In this document: positions 8,720 through 17,191 of the stretch, one piece after another
Numbering within the stretch: position 1 is the stretch's first letter
How the letters are laid out: the number at the start of each line of letters is the position of its first letter
NCBI RefSeq assembly: GCF_030845195.1
Contig: NZ_CP132543.1
Location: 1,505,501 to 1,569,500, forward strand
Length of the DNA stretch: 64,000 nucleotides
Source of the DNA: Sanyastnella coralliicola
Lineage (GTDB): Bacteria > Bacteroidota > Bacteroidia > Flavobacteriales_D > Sanyastnellaceae
Direction of reading: 5' to 3'
Notes under the pieces: generated by a model
What the model saw: the letters and a program-made list of their open reading frames with translations, nothing else
Told to the model about the DNA's origin: nothing
Database searches by the model: none
Translations under genes and position numbers: made by a program

Positions 8720-10054
8720 ATGATCTTCAGACTTCTCTTCTTCGGTTTCTTTTCTGTACTAAGTATTCATCTGCTAGCGCAGGAACGGCTTAGCCTTCAA
8801 GTATTGGATGCAACATCAAATGCGCCCATTGACGGGGTGTATGTCTCTGTGAAGGGAAGCTTTGGGGCATCCACAGTCACTAGCAAGGAAGGAAAGGCGG
8901 ATTTGAAGATCAGAACTAACCGCGAAACTTGTTTACAGTTCAGTCACCTGCAATATCGGGATACCACCATTTGTTTTACGCCGGGTAGCTTGTCAGACCT
9001 TATGGTGATTAAGCTGAATCGTGAGGCTTATTCCATCGGTGAGGTAATTGTTGAAACAGGACCAGATACGGTTTACGGGCACCATCAATATCACGTGGCT
9101 GATTACGCCTTCCTCCCAGAAGGAATGCTATTGTTGACCTATGAGAGTGAGCGTTACATGAAGCGACAAGAAGAACGCGGCAAGTCTATCTATGACGGCT
9201 GCCAGTTGGTGCTTCTGGATGAATTCCGTAATGTGAAAGCAGCGCTGACTGTAGGGGAGCAGTGTGTTTCGTTCCATTGTCGTTATCCAGGAAAGGCGAT
9301 CTTAAGAACGCGTCACGGTTACCATTGGGTCATCATTGGTGAAGAAGATATCTATCTCGCCGAGCTTGAGAATGATGAGTTCAATAAGTTTATTGCGCCC
9401 GTTCAGGACTCATTGAAAGGAATGTTCATTGCATCCAACTGGACACCGAATTACCCTGCGTTTGATTATTACCATTTTGAAGAGAATGATTCTGTGGCCA
9501 ACCTTCTGTTGTCAATCGAAGATGAGTTCTTGATGGAAATGTTCCGAGCAGAGTACAAATGGCTGCCTACGCGGGCGAAACTGGAAGCGTATCGTGCAGA
9601 ACTGAAGACGGGTATCGATAAGGAAGTGATCGCCGGACATTGGTCAGGATTTGCGCAAAGCATGTACTACGAGCCGCTTTATGCGCCTGTTTTTGCGGGA
9701 AGAGAGCAAATTTACGTTTTTGACCACTATGATGATCAGTTGTACTTCATAGACGCTAACGCGGAAGTGACTGATAGCTTGAGCATATCTTATCATAAAG
9801 GAAAAGCTGGGCGCAATTGGGATGAACAACTCATCTTTGATCCCGCGACAGACCGGTGTTATGTGGTTTTCGAAAAGAATGGAGTGACAACGCTGAATGA
9901 GTTAGATATGACTTCCGGCGAATTGCTTGACGGCAAGGAATTGACTCATCGCAGACCCGATCATCTGTCGATTCGAGATGGACAGGTATACTACATTTAT
10001 CGTCCTTTTGAGTCTTCTCAGACGCGTTATATCTACCGTGAAGGGCTCTTCTAA
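8720..10054 (+). CDS. Exported protein with carboxypeptidase-regulatory-like domain
   Basis: 444 aa. Signal peptide (cleavage near LLAQ, residue ~20) then a CarboxypepD_reg-like beta sandwich over about residues 23-105. That is the same fold found at the N-terminus of TonB-dependent receptors. The remaining ~335 residues are unrecognised: rich in aromatic and acidic residues, possibly a beta-propeller-like surface domain (repeated D-x-Y/V-F strands after residue 320). No TonB barrel and no T9SS tail. Probably periplasmic or outer-membrane associated. Function unknown. Confidence 0.7.
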   Translation: MIFRLLFFGFFSVLSIHLLAQERLSLQVLDATSNAPIDGVYVSVKGSFGASTVTSKEGKADLKIRTNRETCLQFSHLQYRDTTICFTPGSLSDLMVIKLNREAYSIGEVIVETGPDTVYGHHQYHVADYAFLPEGMLLLTYESERYMKRQEERGKSIYDGCQLVLLDEFRNVKAALTVGEQCVSFHCRYPGKAILRTRHGYHWVIIGEEDIYLAELENDEFNKFIAPVQDSLKGMFIASNWTPNYPAFDYYHFEENDSVANLLLSIEDEFLMEMFRAEYKWLPTRAKLEAYRAELKTGIDKEVIAGHWSGFAQSMYYEPLYAPVFAGREQIYVFDHYDDQLYFIDANAEVTDSLSISYHKGKAGRNWDEQLIFDPATDRCYVVFEKNGVTTLNELDMTSGELLDGKELTHRRPDHLSIRDGQVYYIYRPFESSQTRYIYREGLF

Positions 10055-10123
10055 GAAGCGTTAAAATTCGTCAACTATGGCGAACGGTAGAATCAGAATA
10101 TACTCTTGGACGTATATTCGAGT

Positions 10124-10987
10124 ATGAACCCACGATCAATACGTATTCAAGACAATCGCACCTTGGAACAATGGCTTAATGATGCCAAGACCCAAGCTGT
10201 GCACAAAGTGGTGATTGCAGATGAGCTACATCAGCGTGGTTTGCCGGTTCCAATGCGTCCGGCCAACTTGAACTACGTGATTGGTCTAATGACCCCAATC
10301 CAGGTTAAAGAGATCCTTGGGCGCTTTAATGAGTTCAGCATGGCGATGATTCATCACATTGTTCGGGTTCATCAACGTAAGCTTCGTGGTTTCCAGTTCT
10401 TTGTTGCTGAAGAAGGTAGGCCAGAACGCACGATTGAGTTGAGTGATATCACTGAACACTTCGATTCGCTCAAAAGCAACAATGCGCACATTTGGAACGA
10501 ATACGCCAGAAATTGGATGTCCATCAATATGATTGTGCATTGGAAGGAAGGACAAGATTTTGAGTTCGCAGCTCCTCCGCAAGCTCAAACGGGTTACGCT
10601 CAGCGGACCACATCGAAACCGCCAAGTCCGGAACGAAATAGCTCAGCGATACCCTTTATTTTGTCGGTTATCATCGCACTTTCTGTTCCATTTTGGTTTG
10701 TAATGGTGGTTGTAGCGTTGGTGAGCGGGTTTAGTCATTTCATGGGGCCGCTGCTTCCCACAGTGTTCTCGATATTCATGTTTATCATTTCCATTCCGAT
10801 GGCCATTGGCATCTATCAACGCCGTAAATGGGCATGGGGATTCTTGACTTTTTCAGCCTTCTTCGGGGTAGTCTGGTTCGGTGGAAATGTATTAATAGAC
10901 GGCGCTGGAAAAGTCTGGTTGCTGCTTGCTTTGGTGGAAGGGATAATACTTACATTAGCCTTGACCACTAAAGATGCATTTGCATGA
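10124..10987 (+). CDS. Membrane protein of unknown function
   Basis: 287 aa from the ATG at 10124; a TTG 18 nt upstream could add six residues. The first ~155 residues are soluble and mixed alpha/beta, then a Pro/Ser linker. Three or four hydrophobic segments follow in the C-terminal ~110 residues (FILSVIIALSVPFWFVMVVVALV and three more). I recognise no family. It overlaps the next gene by 4 bp (ATGA), so it is likely co-translated with the outer-membrane protein that follows. Confidence 0.7.
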   Translation: MNPRSIRIQDNRTLEQWLNDAKTQAVHKVVIADELHQRGLPVPMRPANLNYVIGLMTPIQVKEILGRFNEFSMAMIHHIVRVHQRKLRGFQFFVAEEGRPERTIELSDITEHFDSLKSNNAHIWNEYARNWMSINMIVHWKEGQDFEFAAPPQAQTGYAQRTTSKPPSPERNSSAIPFILSVIIALSVPFWFVMVVVALVSGFSHFMGPLLPTVFSIFMFIISIPMAIGIYQRRKWAWGFLTFSAFFGVVWFGGNVLIDGAGKVWLLLALVEGIILTLALTTKDAFA

Positions 10988-12450
10988 AACAACTACTCTT
11001 ATTGGCGTTAGGCGTTGCATTCACGGCAACTTCTGCGCTTGCTCAAACTGAAAATGGAGCCTTCGCGGCTACAGGTCGAGGAGCCTCAACTCCCTTTACT
11101 ACAGATTATCACGCCCTCGGGATTAACCCTGCAAACTTATCGCTGCCATCTCGCTTTGAGAACAAGTCAGTGACTTTTGGCTTGTTTGAAGGGACACTTA
11201 GCACTTACAGTGAATTCTTCACGAAGGATGAAGTGAGAAAACTCATTGTGCAAGACGAGTTTGAAGTGCTTGATCAGCAGCAACGCTATGATTACGCCAA
11301 TTCATTTGCCGGACAAACCACCCGTGTTGATATCGACTTAATCACATCAGGAGTTTCTGTGAATATGGGAAATGCAGGTACGATCGCTTTCAGCACCAGA
11401 GAACGTGTTGACTTCAGTGCAACACTCGGGCCTCAGCTCTCAGAATTACTGTTCCTTGGGTACGCTTCATCATACTTCCCAGAATTGATCTTGAATAACG
11501 GAGATACGATTGCCAATACAGGAAATCTATCAGCCGACACATTGGTTTTGATCGATCGTGGAATCGTTGACGTTAATAACGCCATGAAGTTCTCTGAGAT
11601 TGTTGACGGTACCTCAGCAGGATTCTCTTGGATTCGCGAATTTAACCTTGGGTACGGAAAGCAAATCTTAAGCACAGATGACATTGCGTTGCATGTGGGA
11701 GTAGGAGGTAAGCTCCTTCTAGGAAATGCATGGATGCAGGTAGATGTAGACGGATCGGATGTAGACGTATTCTCTGCGCTATCTCCAGTGTTTGGAATTG
11801 ATTACGACGAAATTGAAGGAGACAATCCTTCCGCCTTTGCGGCCGACGCTCCTGATTTGAAACCGGTAGGTTTAGGTTGGGGTGTGGATATCGGTGCGAC
11901 ACTAGTTTGGAGAGAAAAACTACACATCAATGCGGCTGTAAACGATATCGGTCGAATGAAATGGGATGGTAACCTCTATGAGTTGAATGATCAGTTGTTC
12001 ACTGAATTCACCGATGACGGAGCAGAAACGGCCAACGTCATTGAGGAGATTATCAATTTCAGTAGTCCTGAAAGTGCCTTTGAATGGACAGGGTCTTCTA
12101 GCCGTACCACAAAATTGTCTACGATTGCCCGGGTAGGAGCTGGATTAAGAGTTCACCCAAAACTAGATCTCGCGGCTGATGCGATTCTTCCTGTAACGGA
12201 AACCGTGGTCAGCTACGATCAGCCAATCATTTCTCTTGGAGGTGATTTCAGACCGCTTGATTTCATTCAGCTTTCTGCTGGAATGATCACAGGAAACGAC
12301 GAGCCAGCAAAGATTCCAGTGGGACTGACATTCATCGTTGGTAAAGGAACTTGGGAATTTGGTTTTGCATCACGTGACATGATTACGTGGTTCACAGAAG
12401 ACAATCCTACTGCTTCACTGAGTTGGGGATTCCTACGCTTCAGAGTGTAG
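10984..12450 (+). CDS. DUF5723-type outer-membrane beta-barrel protein
   Basis: 488 aa. Signal peptide ending SALAQ, then the family-typical opening with DYHALGINPANL and a long series of alternating amphipathic strands, ending in Phe-Arg-Val. DUF5723 proteins resemble FadL/PorV-like barrels of Bacteroidota and are presumed outer-membrane proteins; no substrate is established. Translationally coupled to the preceding membrane protein by a 4-bp overlap. Confidence 0.8.
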   Translation: MKQLLLLALGVAFTATSALAQTENGAFAATGRGASTPFTTDYHALGINPANLSLPSRFENKSVTFGLFEGTLSTYSEFFTKDEVRKLIVQDEFEVLDQQQRYDYANSFAGQTTRVDIDLITSGVSVNMGNAGTIAFSTRERVDFSATLGPQLSELLFLGYASSYFPELILNNGDTIANTGNLSADTLVLIDRGIVDVNNAMKFSEIVDGTSAGFSWIREFNLGYGKQILSTDDIALHVGVGGKLLLGNAWMQVDVDGSDVDVFSALSPVFGIDYDEIEGDNPSAFAADAPDLKPVGLGWGVDIGATLVWREKLHINAAVNDIGRMKWDGNLYELNDQLFTEFTDDGAETANVIEEIINFSSPESAFEWTGSSSRTTKLSTIARVGAGLRVHPKLDLAADAILPVTETVVSYDQPIISLGGDFRPLDFIQLSAGMITGNDEPAKIPVGLTFIVGKGTWEFGFASRDMITWFTEDNPTASLSWGFLRFRV

Positions 12451-12576
12451 GACGTCTTACAACTTGCTCAGTCTCGAACTTACAACAGAAGCCATATGGC
12501 TAGCTCATCTTTGTACCAGTCATTGTTTGAGCGTTAAGTTCAACAGTAGCAAGTAGTAGTAAGTATTATCTGGTTT
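12451..12576 (+). ncRNA. Possible small RNA or long 3' UTR ending in a strong terminator
   Basis: The 126 nt between the DUF5723 stop and the terminator at 12577 contain no ORF and are rich in short AGTAGTA/AAGTA words. The unusual distance between gene end and terminator could mean an independent small RNA or simply a 3' UTR. No known RNA family recognised. Confidence 0.25.
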
Positions 12577-12615
12577 GATTCCGGGGGGCAACGGCCTCTC
12601 GGAATTCTTTTTTTT
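12577..12615 (+). terminator. Strong rho-independent terminator
   Basis: GATTCCG / CGGAATT outer stem with a G-rich/C-rich inner stem and CAAC loop, followed by a run of eight or nine T. Confidence 0.85.
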
Positions 12616-12682
12616 ATACCCCTTAACAAGCCTTAACTGCTGAAAGACACGAAGAACGAAGCTTTTTCGTCATCTTTATACT

Positions 12683-12946
12683 ATGAACACAACCCGTAAC
12701 ATCTACGCTTATATCCTGGCCGCAGTCGTAATGGTCGTGACCGTTTTCGGACTACTCGGTATCTGGGAAGTTATTCAATGGGAAGACTTTAAAGAGTTCT
12801 TCTGGAAAGGGTTCTATTCATTGTTGCTACTCTTGATCAGCGGAGCGGTGGTTCTGTTCATCTTCTCGACGATCTACAAAGCACCAGTGAAGCCTCCAGT
12901 TTCTCCATTCACCCGCGGTGGTGAGGAGACCAAAGATGCAGCGTAA
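12683..12946 (+). CDS. Small two-span membrane protein
   Basis: 87 aa with two hydrophobic helices (about residues 8-29 and 43-66) and a charged C-terminal tail (TRGGEETKDAA). No family recognised. A box CATCTTTA ends four nt before the ATG, a weaker version of the leaderless arrangement seen at other genes here. It lies 20 nt before the upstream edge of the msrA region and may be expressed separately. Confidence 0.65.
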   Translation: MNTTRNIYAYILAAVVMVVTVFGLLGIWEVIQWEDFKEFFWKGFYSLLLLLISGAVVLFIFSTIYKAPVKPPVSPFTRGGEETKDAA

Positions 12947-12991
12947 ATAAAATGTGACACTTCTGTGTGAACTCTGAGCTTGTTCAAGAGT

Positions 12992-12999
12992 TACCTTTG
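12992..12999 (+). promoter_or_regulatory. -7 box for msrA, leaderless arrangement
   Basis: TACCTTTG ends six nt before the ATG at 13006. This supports 13006 as the msrA start rather than the in-frame GTG at 12967, which lies upstream of the promoter box. Confidence 0.5.
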
Positions 13000-13005
13000 T
13001 CATTC

Positions 13006-13551
13006 ATGGAGAATACAATGTCTGTTGCCACATTCGGAGCAGGATGCTTCTGGTGTGTTGAAGCGGTCTTTGACCAGCTTAAAGGAGTTTCAAGCGTTAA
13101 ATCTGGATATTCAGGGGGGCATATCAAAAACCCTGCGTATCGCGAAGTATGTTCCGGTAGAACCGGTCATGCGGAGGTAATTCAGATCACTTACGATCCG
13201 AACGTCATCTCATACGCTGAATTATTACAGGTACTGTTTGCCACACACAATCCAACAACCTTGAATCGACAAGGTGCAGATGTAGGTACTCAGTATCGTT
13301 CTGCGATTTTCTATCACGACGAAGAGCAAAAACGTCTTGCTGAGTTGGCCATCGAAGCTGGTAATCAAAGTGGCGTATGGGAAGACCCTATTGTTACGGA
13401 AGTCACAGCCTTCTCTGAGTTTTATCCAGCGGAAGATTACCACACAGACTATTTCGAGCTCAACGGAGATCAGCCGTACTGTAGAGCAGTTATTCGCCCT
13501 AAGGTTGACAAGTTCAAAGTACAGTTCGCGGAGTTGTTAAAATCGAATTGA
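13006..13551 (+). CDS. msrA: Peptide methionine (S)-S-oxide reductase
   Basis: 181 aa from the ATG at 13006 (a second ATG lies four codons on). Reduces the S-epimer of methionine sulfoxide in proteins and free Met. The catalytic motif GCFWC is near the N-terminus, and VGTQYRSAIFY and EDYHTDYF are family landmarks. Cytoplasmic; no signal peptide. No msrB fusion is present. Identity is secure; the exact start is chosen from the promoter box position. Confidence 0.94.
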   Translation: MENTMSVATFGAGCFWCVEAVFDQLKGVSSVKSGYSGGHIKNPAYREVCSGRTGHAEVIQITYDPNVISYAELLQVLFATHNPTTLNRQGADVGTQYRSAIFYHDEEQKRLAELAIEAGNQSGVWEDPIVTEVTAFSEFYPAEDYHTDYFELNGDQPYCRAVIRPKVDKFKVQFAELLKSN

Positions 13552-13618
13552 TTGAAATGAGGTGATTAAACTTCATGGGATTCGTCTCGTCATAACTGGC
13601 GAACGAAAACTTAGTACC

Positions 13619-14434
13619 ATGAAAAATATCACTGGAACAATCACTTTAACCTTTCTCTTTTCTCTTGTTGTTCTCTCTTCTTGTCGCAAACAAGATCAGA
13701 GCAATAACGACATCACTGCAGCCACGAATGAAGCCCTCTTCATGGCCACAGAGCGTGGATACGAAGATGAAGTAGAGCTCTTCTCACGTAGTGCCAGCTC
13801 AAGCGATCAATGCAACCCGCTCGACTACCTCGTTGATTGTATTGAAGTCACAGATTCAGGAGAAGACATGTATCCTCGAGATATTACGCTTGACTTTGGA
13901 AGTGGCTGCGAAGGCCCGAACGGCGCAGTACGTAGCGGAATGATTCATATTTCGATCTCAGGAGATATGATGGTAGAGGGATCTGTACGAACAGTAACCT
14001 TCGATGGTTTTCAGGTCAACAATACGCAAGTAGCTGGTAGTCGAATCACCACCAGTCTTGGTGTGAATGGAGACGGTAACCCGATGTACACTCGTGTGAT
14101 TAATACCGAATTCACGCGGAATGGGAATCTGCTAACAAGAGACCTAACCCAGACGGTGACTTGGTTGTCAGGACACGAAACAGCGATTTGCGGTGATAAT
14201 GTGTTTCAAATTGAGGGAACAGGAAGTGTTGTTCGCCCAAATGGCAATGTGGTTACGAGAACTACGGTAGAGCCAGTTATCATTGATCGTGTATGTGGTT
14301 ACCCTGTACAAGGTGTCATTCTTACCAATGCACCTATGGGAGAACGCACGATTGATTTCGGAGATGGGACATGCGATAATATCGCCATTGTATATGTGAA
14401 TGGTGAAGAGATTGAGATTAGCTTAGGAGAGTAA
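13619..14434 (+). CDS. Putative lipoprotein, conserved Bacteroidota hypothetical
   Basis: 271 aa. The start at 13619 gives a clean lipoprotein signal (hydrophobic core then LSSC at about residues 19-22). The mature part is a beta-rich ~240-residue domain with several cysteines (DQCNPL, LVDCIEV, GSGCEG, DRVCGYP) and a repeated strand pattern of the kind VRTVTFDGFQVN. Similar lipoproteins occur in many Flavobacteriia; no activity is known to me. Confidence 0.75.
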   Translation: MKNITGTITLTFLFSLVVLSSCRKQDQSNNDITAATNEALFMATERGYEDEVELFSRSASSSDQCNPLDYLVDCIEVTDSGEDMYPRDITLDFGSGCEGPNGAVRSGMIHISISGDMMVEGSVRTVTFDGFQVNNTQVAGSRITTSLGVNGDGNPMYTRVINTEFTRNGNLLTRDLTQTVTWLSGHETAICGDNVFQIEGTGSVVRPNGNVVTRTTVEPVIIDRVCGYPVQGVILTNAPMGERTIDFGDGTCDNIAIVYVNGEEIEISLGE

Positions 14435-14456
14435 TCTCAAGTTGCTAAAAGTGAAC

Positions 14457-14486
14457 AGGGCCGTCGATTGTGACGGCCCTTTTTTA
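14457..14486 (+). terminator. Rho-independent terminator
   Basis: Perfect AGGGCCGTC / GACGGCCCT stem with a 6-nt loop and a T run. Confidence 0.92.
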
Positions 14487-14515
14487 TTTTCGTCAAAAGA
14501 GTGTTACAATACGAT

Positions 14516-14989
14516 ATGGCCACGAAAGACACCCTTAAGAAGATCCCAGATTGGATCGAGAAGCTATCGAAACTACTTGACTCAAGTATCCGGATTCCCG
14601 GTACAGATTATACGATCGGATTGGATCCTATCATTTCATTGATTCCAGGTGTTGGTGACTTTGTGAGTTACCTCGCTAGTGCCACCATTGTCATTGGAAT
14701 TGCTAGGGAAGGAGTGAGTGGTAAAGTATTGCTGAAGATGCTCGGCAATATCCTGTTAGACCTGCTTATTGGAATGATTCCAGTGCTCGGTTCCATCTTT
14801 GACTTCACCTTCAAGGCGAATGAGCGTAACATGAATTTGATACGCGAACATCAAGAGGAAGGGAAGCATAAAGGATCAGGGCTATGGGTTATCCTATTAG
14901 TTCTAGGAATCACGATAGCCCTGATAGTATTTGGGTTCTTCCTGATGATGGCCACAGCTGGCTTCATCATCAGTCTATTCGGTGATTGA
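14516..14989 (+). CDS. DUF4112 membrane protein
   Basis: 157 aa. Family hallmark DPIISLIPGVGD near residues 35-46, followed by two hydrophobic segments, a charged linker, and a C-terminal glycine/hydrophobic span. Found broadly in bacteria and archaea; function unknown. The ATG at 14516 is preferred over a TTG 15 nt upstream. Its stop is directly adjacent (no gap) to the stop of the convergent LPP20-like gene, so no dedicated terminator separates them. Confidence 0.85.
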   Translation: MATKDTLKKIPDWIEKLSKLLDSSIRIPGTDYTIGLDPIISLIPGVGDFVSYLASATIVIGIAREGVSGKVLLKMLGNILLDLLIGMIPVLGSIFDFTFKANERNMNLIREHQEEGKHKGSGLWVILLVLGITIALIVFGFFLMMATAGFIISLFGD

Positions 14990-15547
14990 TTACTCGTCTC
15001 CGTCGAGTGCTTCTAAGCGCTCGATTTCTTGATCTAGAATACGCTCCATAGTATCTAGCGTCACCTTGTCAATCTTAGCGTCTGCTTTTGCTTTTTTCTT
15101 CAGGAAGCGAAGCATTGCTTTCTTCTTGATTTCGTAGGCGATGTAAACGGTGTAGTCTTCTCCGTTGTAGTATTTCTCTTGTCCGATCTTACGAAGATCT
15201 CCGATAGTTGTGTTCGTTACCTCACGAATGAGAGACTGAAACTTATCGTTGATTTCGTCGGTGTTGTTCGTCTGTGTATCAGATAAGTACTGATCTGTTA
15301 CAACCTTGACAGTAGTCTGTACCTGCTGTGCTAATTCGCGTTTCGCTTCGATATCAGCCTTTCCTTCTGCGATGTTATCGCGAGTAGAAACCCCTTTACC
15401 TACTGCACGGAACCAGCGGTTGTTGCTTTCATATTTATTGCCTGTAAACGGCTCTTTCACCTTATCTCCCATAGGACGTTCAGCACACTGAACCAGTAAG
15501 AATGCGAGAGGCAGGAATAGTAAGAAGTAGTTACGCATGATCTTCAT
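14990..15547 (-). CDS. LPP20-family lipoprotein
   Basis: 185 aa. Lipoprotein signal with LLVQC around residue 21; the second Met (residue 4) could be the start. The mature part has the LPP20/LptM-like opening RWFRAVGKG and a long Lys/Glu/Ala-rich helical region ending in acidic residues. In Helicobacter LPP20 is a membrane-associated lipoprotein; here the role is unknown. Confidence 0.8.
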   Translation of the reverse strand: MKIMRNYFLLFLPLAFLLVQCAERPMGDKVKEPFTGNKYESNNRWFRAVGKGVSTRDNIAEGKADIEAKRELAQQVQTTVKVVTDQYLSDTQTNNTDEINDKFQSLIREVTNTTIGDLRKIGQEKYYNGEDYTVYIAYEIKKKAMLRFLKKKAKADAKIDKVTLDTMERILDQEIERLEALDGDE

Positions 15548-15592
15548 TTTCGTTGGGTTTTCCTTAGTTACCTAAAAAATCATGCCAGCAAT

Positions 15593-16519
15593 TTACCGAT
15601 CCAATCCGAGAGTAGCGCGATAAGTACTGTCTGCAGTTGTATTTAGCATCCAATATGGGAGTAACTCAGTGGTGATTCTTTCCCCTTGGGTTACTAGCGT
15701 TTCCGCGCTAGCGCCCCAACCAGAACTAAAATGTTCTTCCCAGCCTTCAATCACGTAAGGAAATGAAGAATTGAAATGGATAACCAACTTGCGATCGACC
15801 TTTGTGTAATCGAGCGTATAGGTGCTGACTCCGTTTTCTGTGGTCAAAGTGCCGATGGCATCCGCTGCTTGTGCTTCTATATGTCGTAATCGCAGGTGAT
15901 GCAGCGCTGGAATGACTTCTGTTGGTCCCAGAGGGAGTTTGGATGGATTCATGCGAATCATCGCCCAGATCCCGTCTTCTGACAGAACTCCTGGGAGCTT
16001 TCCACTGGCGTCTCCTTCAGACTCAAAGTAGCTATAAAGCTGGAACTCATAACCGTTTCCTTGACTATTCAGTTGATTCCATGTGTGTCCGCACCATTCT
16101 TGAGAAGAGTTGGTCACCTTGACCGGACTCTCAGGGCTTTTCGTGTCAATTTCAGTGAATGAAGAGGTCATGATGGAATACGGATATACTCCGGTCATAA
16201 ACTTACGTGTCTGGTTCAGCTTCAGTACCGACAAGTCATTGTCGTCTTGCATGTCTGATTTGACTTGCTTGTCATTGTCGAAAGGCTCAGTGACGAAAAT
16301 GAGCATCGCTTCACCTTCACGTAACTCACCGTATCGAGCTTGTGTGAGTTTGTAGCTGCTGAGCTCAGCTTTACCTTGGTACCAGTAGTATGTGAACTCT
16401 TGACTAATCACTGTTTTCTTCGGTCCTTCACTAGCTGCCGTTCGGCCTCCGCAGCTAAGAACCATTGCGATGATCGCCAGAGGTACGATCGAAAGCATAA
16501 TGTATTTCGTCTGTTTCAT
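15593..16519 (-). CDS. Putative lipoprotein
   Basis: 308 aa. Hydrophobic N-terminus followed by VLSCGG (lipidation Cys at about residue 23). The mature region is beta-rich, with the opening YYWYQGKAELSSYKL and conserved Trp/Gly patches (EEWCGH-like, IEGWEE). I know this architecture from Bacteroidota lipoproteins of unknown function that are sometimes mis-labelled septum formation inhibitor Maf; it has no Maf fold. A near copy of the dispersed 16-mer lies at 15701-15716. Separated from the LPP20-like gene by 45 nt and possibly co-transcribed with it. Confidence 0.7.
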   Translation of the reverse strand: MKQTKYIMLSIVPLAIIAMVLSCGGRTAASEGPKKTVISQEFTYYWYQGKAELSSYKLTQARYGELREGEAMLIFVTEPFDNDKQVKSDMQDDNDLSVLKLNQTRKFMTGVYPYSIMTSSFTEIDTKSPESPVKVTNSSQEWCGHTWNQLNSQGNGYEFQLYSYFESEGDASGKLPGVLSEDGIWAMIRMNPSKLPLGPTEVIPALHHLRLRHIEAQAADAIGTLTTENGVSTYTLDYTKVDRKLVIHFNSSFPYVIEGWEEHFSSGWGASAETLVTQGERITTELLPYWMLNTTADSTYRATLGLDR

Positions 16520-16610
16520 AATGATCAGTAAATCCTTCTTAACCCAGGTTAAGGGAATTTGAGAACGAAGGTAGAATCTTTGTACTCGTAAAACATCTCA
16601 TAAACATCAC

Positions 16611-17189
16611 ATGGCACTGAACGACGATAAAAAAGCAAACACAGAGTATAAGCTGCATTCATTGATCTCAGACCGCTGGAGTCCAAGAGCCTTTGACGGT
16701 TCCGCACTAGCGAAAGAAGAAGTCATGACGATACTTGAAGCGGCACGATGGTCAGCATCAAGCATGAACGAACAACCTTGGCGTTTTGTTTATGGAATCA
16801 AAGGAACACCAGCCTTTGACAAGATTCTAAACACCTTGATGGAAGGAAACGTGGCATGGGCTAAGAATGCAGGAGCCTTGGTGGCAGTGTTCGGTAAAGA
16901 GAAATTCGCATACAAGGATCGACCGAATAGAACCTGGTCATTTGATTTAGGCCTCGCAGTTGGAAATGCCGTGACACAAGCCTTCTCCATGAACATCTAC
17001 GCTCATCAGATGGGAGGTGTTCACTTGGACAGAATAGGGGAGTTGACAGATGAAGAAGGACTAACGCCATACCTGGCCGTAGCATTCGGGAGAATGGGAG
17101 ATGTCAACGACTTGAGTGACCCATTGAAAGAAAGAGAATTGAACAAGCGTGAACGTCTTGCGCTTGACACCATAGCTAAAGAAGCCTAA
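16611..17189 (+). CDS. Nitroreductase-family flavoprotein
   Basis: 192 aa. FMN-dependent oxidoreductase fold: the opening RWSPRAFDG, then ARWSASSMNEQPWRF (FMN-phosphate loop) and the C-terminal YLAVAFGR. Substrate cannot be inferred; such enzymes reduce quinones, nitro compounds or flavins using NAD(P)H. It sits 2 nt before the pirin gene, suggesting one transcript. A one-mismatch copy of the dispersed 16-mer is at 16700-16715. Confidence 0.88.
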   Translation: MALNDDKKANTEYKLHSLISDRWSPRAFDGSALAKEEVMTILEAARWSASSMNEQPWRFVYGIKGTPAFDKILNTLMEGNVAWAKNAGALVAVFGKEKFAYKDRPNRTWSFDLGLAVGNAVTQAFSMNIYAHQMGGVHLDRIGELTDEEGLTPYLAVAFGRMGDVNDLSDPLKERELNKRERLALDTIAKEA

Positions 17190-17191
17190 GC

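Noticed and set aside
12577-12615. GATTCC segment as the T-arm of a tRNA
   Set aside because: No acceptor or anticodon stems can be drawn; it is a terminator stem.
12967-13005. GTG start giving a 194-aa MsrA
   Set aside because: The added residues span the TACCTTTG promoter box; the ATG at 13006 gives the usual length.
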